Assembly: GCF_001038485.1 (NCBI RefSeq)
Contig: NZ_LDUE01000050.1
Coordinates: 107,054-171,053, forward strand
Source of the DNA: Ornithinibacillus californiensis
Lineage (GTDB): Bacteria > Bacillota > Bacilli > Bacillales > Amphibacillaceae
Reading direction: 5' to 3'
Length of the DNA: 64,000 nucleotides
Of this stretch, positions 44,158 to 54,187 are shown in pieces. The notes beneath the pieces were generated by a model, which saw only the letters and a list, made by a program, of their open reading frames with translations, ran no database searches and was not told the origin of the DNA. How positions within the stretch are numbered: position 1 is the first letter of the stretch; every line of letters begins with the position of its first letter. Position numbers and translations under genes: made by a program.

Positions 44158-45474
44158 TTATGCATTTTCGGCTTTTTTAGGAGTTAATGACTCCTCATAA
44201 GCTTTTTGAAACTTTTGAATATCTCCAGCGCCCATAAAAATTAGCACACTAGTTTCATGTTTCGCTAACTTTTCAACTTCTTCTAACTCTAAGATCGAGC
44301 TAGATGGTATTAGTTTTTCCAAATCCTGAATGGTTAATTGACCACTTTCTTCCCTTGCAGAAGCAAAGATCTCACATAGATAAACTTCATCAGCATCATT
44401 TAAACTATCTGCGAATTCTTGTAAGAATGTTTTTGTTCTAGTAAAGGTATGCGGCTGAAAGATAGCGACTATCTCTCTATCAGGATATTTCTTACGTGCA
44501 GATTCAATTGTAGCTGTAATCTCTCTTGGATGATGTGCGTAATCATCAATAATAATTTGGTCATGAACTCTCTTTTCTGTAAATCGACGTTTAACACCTT
44601 TAAATGAGTGAAGGTGCTTCATTGATTCCGCTTCCATGCCTTCATAATGGCAAATTGCGATCACAGCTAATGAATTTAATACATGATGATTACCATACAT
44701 CGGAATGGTAAACGTATCATAGTAAGTATTGCGCACAAATACATCAAATTCTGTTCCTTGCTCCGTTTCTTTTACATTTTGGGCTTGGAAATCATTTGAT
44801 GCTGAGAATCCATAATACACTACTGGAACTTTGGCTTGAATCTGCTGTAATTTTTCATCATCACCACAAGCAATAATTCCCTTTTTTACTTTATCAGCCA
44901 TAGATTGAAATGCATCAAACACATCATTGATACTAGAGAAGTAATCTGGGTGATCAAAGTCAATGTTAGTCATTATGGCATAATCAGGCTCGTAGCTAAG
45001 GAAATGTCTTCGATACTCACAGGCTTCAAACACGAAGTAATTACTATCTACATGACCTCTCCCGGTTCCATCTCCTATTAAATAAGAAATTGGATACTCC
45101 ATATCTAACACATGTGCAAGCAAGCCTGTTGTCGAGGTTTTACCGTGAGCTCCAGTAACAGCGATACTTGTATACTGTTTTAGCCATTCTCCAAGGAATT
45201 CATGGTAACGGTAATATACTAGTCCTTTACGCTTTGCCTCTTGAATCTCAACATGGTCATCAGAGAATGCATTTCCAGCAATAATTGTTAAATCATCTGT
45301 TATATTTTCTTTTGAAAAAGGATAGATCGTTATGTTTTTCGCTTCAAGAGCATCCTGGGTAAAAAATCTTTTTTCTACATCTGAGCCTTGCACTTTTTCT
45401 CCAGAGTCATGGAGAATTTGAGCTAATGCACTCATTCCAGTACCCTTAATACCAATAAAATGGTAAGTTGTCAT
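44158..45474 (-). CDS. murC: UDP-N-acetylmuramate-L-alanine ligase
   Basis: The 438-residue Mur ligase starts [21 protein letters not shown], with the ATP loop [18 protein letters not shown] (about residue 108) and [15 protein letters not shown]. It adds the first alanine to the peptidoglycan precursor. A leader of about 150 nt precedes it with a possible TTATAAT promoter; a small TGTGCT/AGCACA hairpin lies in that leader. Confidence 0.97.
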   Translation of the reverse strand: MTTYHFIGIKGTGMSALAQILHDSGEKVQGSDVEKRFFTQDALEAKNITIYPFSKENITDDLTIIAGNAFSDDHVEIQEAKRKGLVYYRYHEFLGEWLKQYTSIAVTGAHGKTSTTGLLAHVLDMEYPISYLIGDGTGRGHVDSNYFVFEACEYRRHFLSYEPDYAIMTNIDFDHPDYFSSINDVFDAFQSMADKVKKGIIACGDDEKLQQIQAKVPVVYYGFSASNDFQAQNVKETEQGTEFDVFVRNTYYDTFTIPMYGNHHVLNSLAVIAICHYEGMEAESMKHLHSFKGVKRRFTEKRVHDQIIIDDYAHHPREITATIESARKKYPDREIVAIFQPHTFTRTKTFLQEFADSLNDADEVYLCEIFASAREESGQLTIQDLEKLIPSSSILELEEVEKLAKHETSVLIFMGAGDIQKFQKAYEESLTPKKAENA

Positions 45475-45630
45475 AAAAAAGAACCTCCAACTATATGTGT
45501 GAGAAAAACACGGAATGTGCTTGCCTTTCCGACCAATAGCACAAAGCGGCTTACTCTTAATTTAATTCTAATAACATTAAGTTATTATAACAAATCTCAA
45601 TAGGTATTAAAATAGTAATTTGGTTGTGTC

Positions 45631-46758
45631 CTACTCAGCAGTAACTAATTCAGCTTTTCGATACTCCACTTTTTCTAATCTTGGATTTGGACGGTACCTG
45701 CGTCCGTCCTTTGCTTCTGGAGCTCCATTCAGAAGCACATTATCGCCAGTAAAACCAATATCAAGCTGTAACAGACTCCTACCTATTCCATAGGTATTTA
45801 CTGGGACACCTAAAGATTCGAAATATCTTATTTTTTCTTCGGTGAAACCACCTGTAACTACAATTTCAACATGGTCAAATCCATTTTCATCTAGTGCTTT
45901 ACGTAATGCAAACACTAACTCGGGATTGACACCTCTAGGGTCAAAAGTTCCCATTACATGATGATTTCTAAGAAAATATTTATCCACTAATGTTTTAGAT
46001 GTATCTAAACGAACACCTTTTAGTTTTTCACCAAATGTACGCGCAACCTTCAATGAATCCGTAATTACATCATTATTGTAATCGACTAAGGCTACTAGAT
46101 CATCCTCTGGATATACTTCATGGTAAGCTTTAGTTGCTGCGACAACATCACCTTTAAACATTTGAATCATTGCATGTGGCATCGTACCCATGCCCTCTTT
46201 TCCCCACCATTCATTCATGGCATGAGTAGCTTGAGCAGTTGATCCCCCAATAAAGGCCGCATAACCATCGCCAGCTTGAGTTGTATAATGGTCATCACGG
46301 TCTCCCATAAAAATAACCGGTTTTTGCTTACCAGACGTCCTTGCCGCTTTTACAACATTATATACATTTGTTGCTATGGATGTTCTTCTAGCTAAAATCC
46401 CATCAATAATACCTTCTAAATATCCAAATTCTTGGTATGGACCAGAGATGGTCAACACTGTTTCAAACGGGCTAATTTTATCCCCATCTTTAAGTGAATG
46501 TATTTCCAGAAGTTCTGGGTGATCAGCAAAAGTATGCACAAGTGCGATCGCTTCGTCAGTTCCACAAAGGACTGCATCATTCTTTTGAAAAAACTGCATG
46601 GTTACATGATTGTTTGGTAGCTTTTTCTCAACAATTTCTTTCGTCTTTAGAAAATATACAGCCGAGAACCAGCCCTCTTTAATACGCTTATCAAACTTAA
46701 ATGTTTTATTAGTTAACCGTTCAATTTGTCCATTTAGTTTTTGTTCTATCTCTTTCAT
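45631..46758 (-). CDS. Nicotinate phosphoribosyltransferase (short, quinolinate-PRTase-like type)
   Basis: The 375-residue NAPRTase family protein is of the shorter class found in many archaea and some bacteria, not the 490-residue PncB of B. subtilis. Motifs visible are GDRDDHYTTQAGDGYAAFIGGSTAQATHAMN and GVRLDTSKTL, with VTGGFTEEKI. It salvages nicotinate into NAD. It lies between murC and sftA, where B. subtilis has no such gene. Confidence 0.88.
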   Translation of the reverse strand: MKEIEQKLNGQIERLTNKTFKFDKRIKEGWFSAVYFLKTKEIVEKKLPNNHVTMQFFQKNDAVLCGTDEAIALVHTFADHPELLEIHSLKDGDKISPFETVLTISGPYQEFGYLEGIIDGILARRTSIATNVYNVVKAARTSGKQKPVIFMGDRDDHYTTQAGDGYAAFIGGSTAQATHAMNEWWGKEGMGTMPHAMIQMFKGDVVAATKAYHEVYPEDDLVALVDYNNDVITDSLKVARTFGEKLKGVRLDTSKTLVDKYFLRNHHVMGTFDPRGVNPELVFALRKALDENGFDHVEIVVTGGFTEEKIRYFESLGVPVNTYGIGRSLLQLDIGFTGDNVLLNGAPEAKDGRRYRPNPRLEKVEYRKAELVTAE

Positions 46759-46839
46759 TTTATTCTCCTTATTATATATATTCCCTATTTCATCTTATAT
46801 CTAGCCATTTTTTAAAACAAGTAGTTGGTACTTTGATAT

Positions 46840-49062
46840 TTAGGATAATAGTTCTTCTAATTCAGCTTTTGTAATTAAAACATCTCTAGGCTTACTACCA
46901 TTTTGACCAGATATAATACCTTTATTTTCTAATGTATCAATTAATCTAGCTGCTCGATTGTATCCAATCTTAAAGTGGCGCTGTAATAGAGATGTACTTG
47001 CACTACTTTGATTAAAAACGAACTGAAGTGCTTCGGTTAAGAGCTCGTCTTCCTCTTCGTCCGCTTCAAACTGCCTTAGCAATGTTTCCTGTTCAAATAG
47101 ATAATTAGGTTTTGCAATGGAACTTACGTAGTTAGTTACACGATGAATTTCCTCATCAGATACAAAAGGTCCTTGAAGTCGAACACTTTTCCCTGCACCG
47201 TTCTCAACAAACAGCATATCACCTTTACCTAAAAGCTTTTCAGCCCCACCCGTATCTATGATAGTTCTAGAATCTATCTGTGAAGAAACACTAAAAGCAA
47301 TTCTAGTAGGAATATTTGCTTTAATAAGTCCTGTTAAGACATCAACAGATGGGCGTTGTGTTGCAAGTAGTAAATGTATACCACAAGCTCGTGCTTTTTG
47401 TGCAATTCTACTAATGGCATCCTCTACATCTTGAGGTGATACCATCATGAGGTCAGCTAATTCGTCAATGACAACGATAATAAAAGGCATTTTTTCATGG
47501 GTACGATTTTGATTTAAGATTTTTTGGTTGTATCGTTCAATATCGCGTACACCTTCTTGAACAAATTTCTCATATCGTTCTTCCATCTCATTAACAGCCC
47601 ATTTCAAGGCAGCTGTAGCTGCTTTGACATCAGTAATTACTGGAGAAACAAGATGCGGTATACCATTATAAGGTGCCAATTCTACCATCTTTGGATCAAT
47701 CAGTAAGAATTTCACATCCTCGTGATGAGCTTTATATATTAAACTTAGTAGAATTGTATTGATACATACACTCTTTCCAGACCCCGTTGCACCAGCTATT
47801 AAGCCGTGTGGCATTTTTTGAATGTTTGTCACGACAGGCACACCTTCAATATTCAAACCTAAAGCAATAGTAAGTGGTGAACTACTATTCGAAAATGAAT
47901 CTGAGCCAATTATCTCTTGAAGTCCTACTATTTGAGAAGAAGGATTCGGAACTTCAATTCCAATCGTGTTCTTCCCAGGAATTGGTGCTTCGATTCGAAT
48001 ATCTTTAGCAGACATATTCAGCTTTAAGTCATCACTAAGATTTTTCACCTTGCTAACTTTAACACCTAGTTCAGGTTGTACTTCAAATCTAGTAACTGCA
48101 GGGCCTTGTGTTGCATTCACAACACGCGCACGAACATGGAAGTGTTTTAACGTTTGTTCTAATAATTGTTGTTGATCTAAGATCCATTGGTCATTTAGAT
48201 TACTCTTTGGTACAGGATCATTTAAGAGATGCCTTGGAACTGTTGTATCCTTTGTACCAGCATCAGAGGATATCTTCTCTATCCTTGCTGGTTCTTTTTG
48301 CTCAGAACTCTTATGTAGAATTTTTTGTTTATCCGCTGGTGTCATCATGACATTATAGGGGATATTATTTTGTTTTTTGTAATCTGCTCTTGTCTTCGGA
48401 GTAGTGGTTGACTGTTTTGTGTTAAGCTGTACGATATCTTCCTCAGATGGTTTCTGTTCAGAGGGATGTACCTGTGTTACTTCATTAGTTGTTTCCACAT
48501 TATTTAACACTTTCGTATTCTCAACCACTGCTGATTCAACAGGATCGATCTCAGAAGGAGTAGATTCTAGATTACTAGATTTCAATAATTCATTTTCCTC
48601 ACTCAAATTTGCCTTTGTTATTGTGTGAGTCGATTCAACCTTTTCTATCCTTTGCTGTTTACGTAAATAAGCTGGTACAGAACCTACGCCCTTTTCAGGT
48701 GTCCTGTTACGAAAACCATAAATTGGTGAAGGGACATCTGTCCTTTCAAATGGTCTTTTTCTTTCCGTAGAAGTCTGACTTGGCTCCACTTGCTCCATGG
48801 TTGGTTGTTTAGGAAGTGATTGCCTATTCCCTTTACGAAGATATGCTGGCGTGTCAATATCAAGACTCGGCCTTCCAATCTCTTTCTTCTGTTCCGTTAC
48901 CTGTGGAATATGGTACGAATTATTATATGGATACTGATAAACTATCCTTGTTTTAATATCCTTGTGAGATTCTTGACTTTGTTGTTGAAATTCTTGATAG
49001 TCTTCTTCATCTACTTCTTTCCAAATGAAATTTTCTAACTTTTTCTTCCACTTATCCCACAT
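46840..49062 (-). CDS. sftA: SftA, soluble FtsK/SpoIIIE-type DNA translocase
   Basis: The protein is about 740 residues; the start is ambiguous between an ATG at 49062 (GAGTGA nearby) and a GTG at 49071. The N-terminal 280 residues are polar and low-complexity with no membrane segments, which separates it from SpoIIIE. The motor follows: GATGSGKSVCINTI (Walker A), FIIVVIDELADLMM (Walker B) and a C-terminal gamma winged helix (RLIDTLENKGIISGQNGSKPRDVL). It moves DNA out of the closing septum. It is shorter than B. subtilis SftA (952), mainly in the N-terminal linker. Confidence 0.92.
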   Translation of the reverse strand: MWDKWKKKLENFIWKEVDEEDYQEFQQQSQESHKDIKTRIVYQYPYNNSYHIPQVTEQKKEIGRPSLDIDTPAYLRKGNRQSLPKQPTMEQVEPSQTSTERKRPFERTDVPSPIYGFRNRTPEKGVGSVPAYLRKQQRIEKVESTHTITKANLSEENELLKSSNLESTPSEIDPVESAVVENTKVLNNVETTNEVTQVHPSEQKPSEEDIVQLNTKQSTTTPKTRADYKKQNNIPYNVMMTPADKQKILHKSSEQKEPARIEKISSDAGTKDTTVPRHLLNDPVPKSNLNDQWILDQQQLLEQTLKHFHVRARVVNATQGPAVTRFEVQPELGVKVSKVKNLSDDLKLNMSAKDIRIEAPIPGKNTIGIEVPNPSSQIVGLQEIIGSDSFSNSSSPLTIALGLNIEGVPVVTNIQKMPHGLIAGATGSGKSVCINTILLSLIYKAHHEDVKFLLIDPKMVELAPYNGIPHLVSPVITDVKAATAALKWAVNEMEERYEKFVQEGVRDIERYNQKILNQNRTHEKMPFIIVVIDELADLMMVSPQDVEDAISRIAQKARACGIHLLLATQRPSVDVLTGLIKANIPTRIAFSVSSQIDSRTIIDTGGAEKLLGKGDMLFVENGAGKSVRLQGPFVSDEEIHRVTNYVSSIAKPNYLFEQETLLRQFEADEEEDELLTEALQFVFNQSSASTSLLQRHFKIGYNRAARLIDTLENKGIISGQNGSKPRDVLITKAELEELLS

Positions 49063-49198
49063 AGTATTCACTCATTTCTTTCTGTTCCTTTATTGATTTT
49101 ATAATTTTCATGTCTATCTTGCTGTTCCTATATACTCACACAGTAGTGACTTTTGGTAAGCCCTCTACAAAGCATTACGTAACAAAGGATTAACAAAT

Positions 49199-49238
49199 AT
49201 TGAAAAAGCAACCCAGTTTAAAAAAACACAGGTTGCTT
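49199..49238 (-). terminator. Terminator of ytpR
   Basis: AAAGCAACC and GGTTGCTTT pair on the minus strand across an A/T-rich loop, followed by TTC. Confidence 0.75.
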
Positions 49239-49242
49239 TCTA

Positions 49243-49854
49243 TTATACAGGAAAAGCTTCGCCAACTGTATAAGAATCATCTAATACATAGATTCCTTTT
49301 TCTTGTGGAGCATTTGGTAAGCCTAGTTCTTTCTGCGAACAAATCATTCCTATGGATGGTACTCCCCTAAGCTCAGTTGGTTTTATTCGTAAACCACTAG
49401 GCATCGTTGCACCGACCTTAGCTACTACAACCTTCTGCCCTTGATCAACATTCGGTGCACCACAAACAATTTGTAGCACCTTTCCTTCTCCTACATCTAC
49501 TTTACAAACACTTAACTTATCAGCATTCTCATGCTGCTCTTTTTCCATAACATATCCGACCACAAATTTAGGACTAAGATCAAAATCAAGTGAATCCTCC
49601 AATTGATTTTCTTTAAAAAGTTTCTTAATAACGTCGAGTAATTCCTTGTTAAGTTCTATTTTTCCAGTCTTTGTTAAGTCTAAGTGTTTTGATGCATCAA
49701 AAATATTGTATCCTAATACTTTTTGATCACTACTATTCATAATCTTTGTTATTGGTCCGTATGTTTCACGGTTAACCTCATAACGATCAGTTGCATCTTC
49801 TAACGGGATGATTAAAACATCACCAATTCCAGTAGGATTATAAAAAACGTCCAT
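49243..49854 (-). CDS. ytpR: YtpR, tRNA-binding-domain (EMAP/OB-fold) protein
   Basis: The protein is 203 residues from the ATG at 49854, which gives the family N-terminus [11 protein letters not shown]; a GTG nine nt upstream (49863) is also possible. The N-terminal DUF4479-like region (residues 1-90) is followed by a tRNA-binding OB fold (about 95-195; [18 protein letters not shown] and [12 protein letters not shown]), as in the N-terminus of PheT. Function unknown; RNA binding is likely. Confidence 0.9.
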   Translation of the reverse strand: MDVFYNPTGIGDVLIIPLEDATDRYEVNRETYGPITKIMNSSDQKVLGYNIFDASKHLDLTKTGKIELNKELLDVIKKLFKENQLEDSLDFDLSPKFVVGYVMEKEQHENADKLSVCKVDVGEGKVLQIVCGAPNVDQGQKVVVAKVGATMPSGLRIKPTELRGVPSIGMICSQKELGLPNAPQEKGIYVLDDSYTVGEAFPV

Positions 49855-49870
49855 TAAACTCACTCTTTCC

Positions 49871-50683
49871 TTATTTATTTTCTTTTTCAGGTCTATTTTT
49901 AGCTAGAACAAATATCGGTGTCAACTTATTATCTTCATATATAAATGGCAATGAGGTAATAGGAATCCTACCTTCCGCAAAGAACTTCATCGTCATTTGG
50001 GCAAGAATATCATAACCCGTTTTATTTCGAATATCCGCCATGATAAGTACGTCTTGATGTGGGACAGCTGCAGTCAGCTCCCCTTTGCTTTTAGATTTAA
50101 TACTTTCTAACAATGAATCATTTAATAGACGACTAGCATCGTAACCGTCTTGTTTCGCAAAAAAGTAAAAATCATTATCAGCAACTGTATCTACTTTATA
50201 ATTATTTTCCAATGATCTTAGATTAAACGTAGCTATCTCATCCACTTGTTTCAGTGTCCAACCATCTTTATCTAACATCACCTGGTCAATTAAGCGATAG
50301 GACTTTCCTAAGTCCAAAGCATAAAAGATTCTTGTCTCGGCTGTATGATCCTTATAAATAAGTTCATTACCTGACTTCGCCTTGGTTGGGAATGAAGTGG
50401 CACGAATGACTGGGAAAATATTTTTCTCCATTCCTGCCAACTGATACGCCTGATTCATAATTCGTAGTGATTCCGTTATATGTTCAACTATTTCATCTAT
50501 CGCTTGGTCACCACGTTGATTGTATTTACCAATGATATTTGGAAGTTTAATCGTAACACCTTGTTTTGAGTCTTTCCACTCCACACGTAGAGAATCCTTC
50601 TCTCTACTATATGTTGTACTAAAATTAGAATCTGACAGCCTTTCTTCTAAAATCTTTTTCATTTTAAGACTTGTCATTTTCAT
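49871..50683 (-). CDS. ytpQ: YtpQ, DUF1444 protein
   Basis: The 270-residue DUF1444 family cytoplasmic protein has no membrane segments and no recognisable catalytic motif. Its order with ytpR (16 nt apart) is conserved in Bacillus. Function unknown. Confidence 0.9.
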   Translation of the reverse strand: MKMTSLKMKKILEERLSDSNFSTTYSREKDSLRVEWKDSKQGVTIKLPNIIGKYNQRGDQAIDEIVEHITESLRIMNQAYQLAGMEKNIFPVIRATSFPTKAKSGNELIYKDHTAETRIFYALDLGKSYRLIDQVMLDKDGWTLKQVDEIATFNLRSLENNYKVDTVADNDFYFFAKQDGYDASRLLNDSLLESIKSKSKGELTAAVPHQDVLIMADIRNKTGYDILAQMTMKFFAEGRIPITSLPFIYEDNKLTPIFVLAKNRPEKENK

Positions 50684-50792
50684 AAAAAAGCCCCCTACTA
50701 TTCTTTGGCAACTTGGCTTCTCATTGCCTTTATCCTCTAATGATAGCTATGATTGGTTTTAGGTTCAACTATTTCACTCTTTAATATCATGA

Positions 50793-50820
50793 CAAAAGCT
50801 AGCAACTAAGTGCTAGCTTG
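50793..50820 (-). terminator. Terminator of the 170-residue protein gene
   Basis: AAGCTAGCA and TGCTAGCTT pair on the minus strand (six-base loop), followed by TTG. Confidence 0.75.
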
Positions 50821-50823
50821 ATT

Positions 50824-51336
50824 CTACTTTACTATAGATAAAGCCATCTTCATGAGGTTTTCTGAGTCAGTAATAACTTCACCTTTTGTCGTATAGGTGG
50901 TTACCTTAACCCCTCCAACACCAACTTGAATTTCATATTCTTCGTCCTTACCTTCAGGAAGTAAGCGAATATATCCAAACTTCTCATCATCTGTAAACGT
51001 CTCAAGTAGTACTGCATCATCCGTTTTCGCAGCATTAAAATTCAACTGGCTAAGGTCATCTTCTAATGTATTATAAAAGACAATTAGCGTCTGATCACCA
51101 TACTCTATTATTGCATTAAAGTTATCAACTTCTTCAACTTCCATAGGATTTGGTAGATAGAAGGTGAAGTGTTCGCCCTGATAATTATCTTCTGGTATAT
51201 CCTCACTGAAAAAAGTTTTTTCCGCAGTTACACCAGCTTGGATCATTACCGATTCTTCAGATCTATAACTAAATATACTAATAATAATGATAAAAAGTAT
51301 TAACAAGGCGCTAACTATATATGATGTTCTAGACAT
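50824..51336 (-). CDS. Membrane-anchored hypothetical protein
   Basis: The 170-residue protein has an N-terminal membrane helix (about residues 6-23) and an acidic extracytoplasmic domain with FTFYLPNPMEVEE and a C-terminal VGGVKVTTYTTKGEVITDSENLMKMALSIV. It lacks a lipobox. I do not recognise a family. B. subtilis has the thioredoxin-like ytpP between ytpQ and ytoQ; here this unrelated gene occupies that position. Confidence 0.75.
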   Translation of the reverse strand: MSRTSYIVSALLILFIIIISIFSYRSEESVMIQAGVTAEKTFFSEDIPEDNYQGEHFTFYLPNPMEVEEVDNFNAIIEYGDQTLIVFYNTLEDDLSQLNFNAAKTDDAVLLETFTDDEKFGYIRLLPEGKDEEYEIQVGVGGVKVTTYTTKGEVITDSENLMKMALSIVK

Positions 51337-51491
51337 ATTCTGTTTTTCCCCCTACTTTAGACCTATATATTCTTCTTTAATCTTACTACTAAATCAAGAT
51401 ATTTCAAGTAGAAAACAGTTGTTCTCTTTTCATTTGCTCTCTAATTCGATACTATTAAATTACCATATCCATTCTTAGGAGGTAAATTTAA

Positions 51492-51932
51492 ATGGAACTT
51501 ATCGTATATTTAGCCGGTCAAATTCACGATAATTGGCGTGAAGAAATTGTTAATAAAGCTAGGGATAAAAAGCTGCTATTAAAATTTGTTGGACCACAAA
51601 CAAACCATGATCGTTCAGACGATATCGGTGAAGCTGTATTAGGTAAACAGCCGAGTAATTATTATAAAGATGATGCTGCATCAAGTATTAATAATTTCCG
51701 GACTCAAGTTTTAATGCAAAAATCCGATGTTGTTATTGCATTGTTCGGAGAGAAATATAAGCAGTGGAATACAGCAATGGATGCTAGTACTGCAATTGCA
51801 TTGAATAAACCAACAATAATCATTCGTCCTGAAAATTTAATTCACCCACTAAAGGAATTATCTAATAAGGCGAACGTAACTGTTGAAACAGTAGATCAGG
51901 CGATTGAAGTACTATCCTATATTTATGAATAA
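51492..51932 (+). CDS. ytoQ: YtoQ family protein
   Basis: The 146-residue cytoplasmic protein starts MELIVYLAGQIHDNWREEIV. It resembles nucleoside 2-deoxyribosyltransferase-like folds in its N-terminal VYLAGQ and C-terminal DASTAIALNKPTIIIRP elements, but the catalytic residues are not certain. Size and place match B. subtilis YtoQ (148). Ribosome binding site TAGGAGG. Function unproven. Confidence 0.9.
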   Translation: MELIVYLAGQIHDNWREEIVNKARDKKLLLKFVGPQTNHDRSDDIGEAVLGKQPSNYYKDDAASSINNFRTQVLMQKSDVVIALFGEKYKQWNTAMDASTAIALNKPTIIIRPENLIHPLKELSNKANVTVETVDQAIEVLSYIYE

Positions 51933-51951
51933 ATGGAGGGGGAGTCCCCTC

Positions 51952-52458
51952 CTATTTTCTACCCCAATATTCCCACTGGCCTTTTAATAGTGTAACCACC
52001 TGAGCAAACATTTCTTGTCGAGATAGGCGATCATTTGTAAATATCCCGATTGCTCCCTCTTTCTTTGATACCTCATTTCTCTTTGCATATTGATCCATAA
52101 TATTCCCAAGTTCTATTCCTTTTTTTAATTCTTCCTCAATTTCCTTTGGTAATAGAACCCTGGCTCCACTTGCAGCAAAGACTTCCTTCTCAGGCGTAAC
52201 TAAAGCACCCCAGTTACATAAGTAGAGCTTATCAGCAACATACATTACGCCACCTTCCAAGCCGATTCCTACAGTATCTCTATCAATCTCTGCACATTGC
52301 TTTGCCCGATTAATTGCACCTTGCATTGTTTCCTCATCAGAAAACGGTTGTGCGGATACTTGAGAAGGTACATCTACTCCTGATACATCCAGACCAGAGA
52401 AGACATCCTGAACCGCATAAACTTTTGTTTGATTCTTAGACCCTACAATAATTTTCAT
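51952..52458 (-). CDS. DUF84 family non-canonical purine NTPase (YjjX-like)
   Basis: The 168-residue protein starts KIIVGSKNQTKVYAV. The phosphate-handling GSKNxxK and the GIGLEGG segment are typical of the YjjX/DUF84 inosine-xanthosine triphosphatase fold. It would clean ITP/XTP from the nucleotide pool. It follows ytoP by 81 nt, behind that gene's terminator. B. subtilis has no gene of this type at this spot that I recall. Confidence 0.82.
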   Translation of the reverse strand: MKIIVGSKNQTKVYAVQDVFSGLDVSGVDVPSQVSAQPFSDEETMQGAINRAKQCAEIDRDTVGIGLEGGVMYVADKLYLCNWGALVTPEKEVFAASGARVLLPKEIEEELKKGIELGNIMDQYAKRNEVSKKEGAIGIFTNDRLSRQEMFAQVVTLLKGQWEYWGRK

Positions 52459-52499
52459 ATGTTAACTCCTTCACAGAGGGACAGTCCCTCCTATATGAT

Positions 52500-52536
52500 A
52501 AAAAAACAGCCGCTCAAGAAAAGAGCAGCTGTTTAT
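52500..52536 (-). terminator. Terminator of ytoP
   Basis: AACAGCTGCTC and GAGCGGCTGTT pair on the minus strand with one G-U, followed by TTTTT. Confidence 0.9.
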
Positions 52537-52539
52537 CGA

Positions 52540-53604
52540 TTACTGTTTACGAATCATATCTACTGCATTTTGATCCGTTGATTTTACTAATTTAACTAAT
52601 AGCTCTTTTGCTGCCGCATAATCATCTACATGAATAATGGATGCTGATGTATGAATGTATCTGGAACATATACCAACTACTGCAGATGGTACACCATTAC
52701 CTGATAGATGAACACTACCTGCATCCGTTCCACCTTGAGAAATGAAGTATTGATATGGAATATTATTTGATTCTGCTGTGTCTAATACAAATTCTCTCAT
52801 GCCACGATGGGTAATCATCGAACGATCAAAGATACGTAGCAATGCTCCTTTACCTAGCTGTCCGAATTCACTATCGCTACCAGTAATATCATTTGCTGGT
52901 GAGGCATCTAATGCATAAAAGATATCTGGGTTAATCATATTAGCAGCAACTTTTGCTCCTCTTAATCCTACCTCTTCTTGGACAGTAGCCCCAGAGAATA
53001 ATTGATTCGGTAACGTTTCATTTTGTAATTCCTTTAATAGTTCAATAGATAGACCACAACCATAACGATTATCCCATGCTTTTGCTAAGATTTTCTTTTC
53101 ATTTGCCATTGGTGTGAATGGGCTAACTGGAACAATGGTTTGACCCGGCTTAATACCGATTTTTTCTGCATCTTCTTTGTCATCTGCACCGATATCAATC
53201 AGCATATTTTTCATATCCATTGGTTTTTTTCGTTGTTCTTCCGTTAAGTTATGTGGAGGAATAGAGCTAATAACCCCTATAACCGGACCATTATCGGTCA
53301 TGATTTGCACACGCTGCGCTAGTAATACTTGACTCCACCAGCCACCTAATGTCTGGAAGCGAATAAGTCCTTTTTTGGTTATCTGTGTAACCATAAATCC
53401 AACTTCATCCATATGTCCTGCTACCATAACACGAGGGCCTGTTCCTTTTTTAACACCAAACACGCCACCCAGATTATCCTGAATGATCTCGTCTGAATAC
53501 TTTTCAAGTTCACTTTTCATAAATGCACGTACTGGGTGTTCATTTCCAGGTGCACCTTGTAATTCGGTTAAGGTTCTAAATAGTTCCAATGTTTCCTTAT
53601 TCAT
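52540..53604 (-). CDS. ytoP: M42 family glutamyl/deblocking aminopeptidase
   Basis: The protein is 354 residues from the ATG at 53604, with GGAGGG upstream; the longer ORF reaches 53682 without a ribosome binding site. Metal ligands are visible: [10 protein letters not shown] (His, Asp), the Asp in AWDNRYGCG, the Glu pair in [11 protein letters not shown], Asp in ALDASPAND and His in [13 protein letters not shown]. It is a self-compartmentalising TET-type cytosolic aminopeptidase. Length matches B. subtilis YtoP. Confidence 0.95.
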   Translation of the reverse strand: MNKETLELFRTLTELQGAPGNEHPVRAFMKSELEKYSDEIIQDNLGGVFGVKKGTGPRVMVAGHMDEVGFMVTQITKKGLIRFQTLGGWWSQVLLAQRVQIMTDNGPVIGVISSIPPHNLTEEQRKKPMDMKNMLIDIGADDKEDAEKIGIKPGQTIVPVSPFTPMANEKKILAKAWDNRYGCGLSIELLKELQNETLPNQLFSGATVQEEVGLRGAKVAANMINPDIFYALDASPANDITGSDSEFGQLGKGALLRIFDRSMITHRGMREFVLDTAESNNIPYQYFISQGGTDAGSVHLSGNGVPSAVVGICSRYIHTSASIIHVDDYAAAKELLVKLVKSTDQNAVDMIRKQ

Positions 53605-53771
53605 ATGTAACCCTCCATCTTCTAAGCTTACTCTTAAGTATAACGAAAGGTCTCGATTGTTTCCACAATTCTTGCATCTCACATTTATATTTTCTATTTT
53701 CCTTTTTTTACGGTATACTAAAAATTAGATTAATGATAAAAAGAAAATGTTAATGCATGAGGTGAAACGTT

Positions 53772-54086
53772 ATGAGTTGGAAAAAAGCAGCACTAGCTGC
53801 AGGTGTTGGGTTTGCAGCAGGATACTTAGCAAAGCAACAGATAGAACAATATCAAAATATAACACCTGAAAAGGCATTAAAGAACGCAAAAGAGACATTT
53901 AAAAAACATGGTCCAATCAGTGGCTCTTGGATTTATATGAAACCAGAAACAATTGAAAAAAATGGTTTGCAATACAATGCTTATCGTGGTGGTGTTACCC
54001 GGAGTATTGATGGTCAGAATAAACAATATGAATTCTATGCAGATGCTGAGACTGGCGCAGTAATTGACGTCGTGGAATCTGTTTAA
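53772..54086 (+). CDS. ytzB: YtzB, PepSY-domain-like small protein
   Basis: The 104-residue protein has a short Gly/Ala-rich N-terminal hydrophobic segment (about residues 6-20), followed by a PepSY-like region ending YEFYADAETGAVIDVVE. It is divergent from ytoP as in B. subtilis. It probably associates with the membrane; function unknown. Ribosome binding site GAGGTGA. Confidence 0.88.
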   Translation: MSWKKAALAAGVGFAAGYLAKQQIEQYQNITPEKALKNAKETFKKHGPISGSWIYMKPETIEKNGLQYNAYRGGVTRSIDGQNKQYEFYADAETGAVIDVVESV

Positions 54087-54103
54087 TGTTAGGTAGTGCA
54101 CAG

Positions 54104-54162
54104 AGGGTCTGACCCCTAAAAAACAACAATCACAACATGTTGTTTTTTAGGGGTCAGACCCT
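54104..54162. terminator. Long GGTCTGAC-type inverted repeat
   Basis: AGGGTCTGACCCCTAAAAAA and its exact reverse complement form arms of about 25 bp around a short loop, between the convergent ytzB and ytnP genes. It belongs to the same family as the hairpin at 12632. Confidence 0.8.
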
Positions 54163-54187
54163 CCTTACTAATATCATCTTCGAGAAC

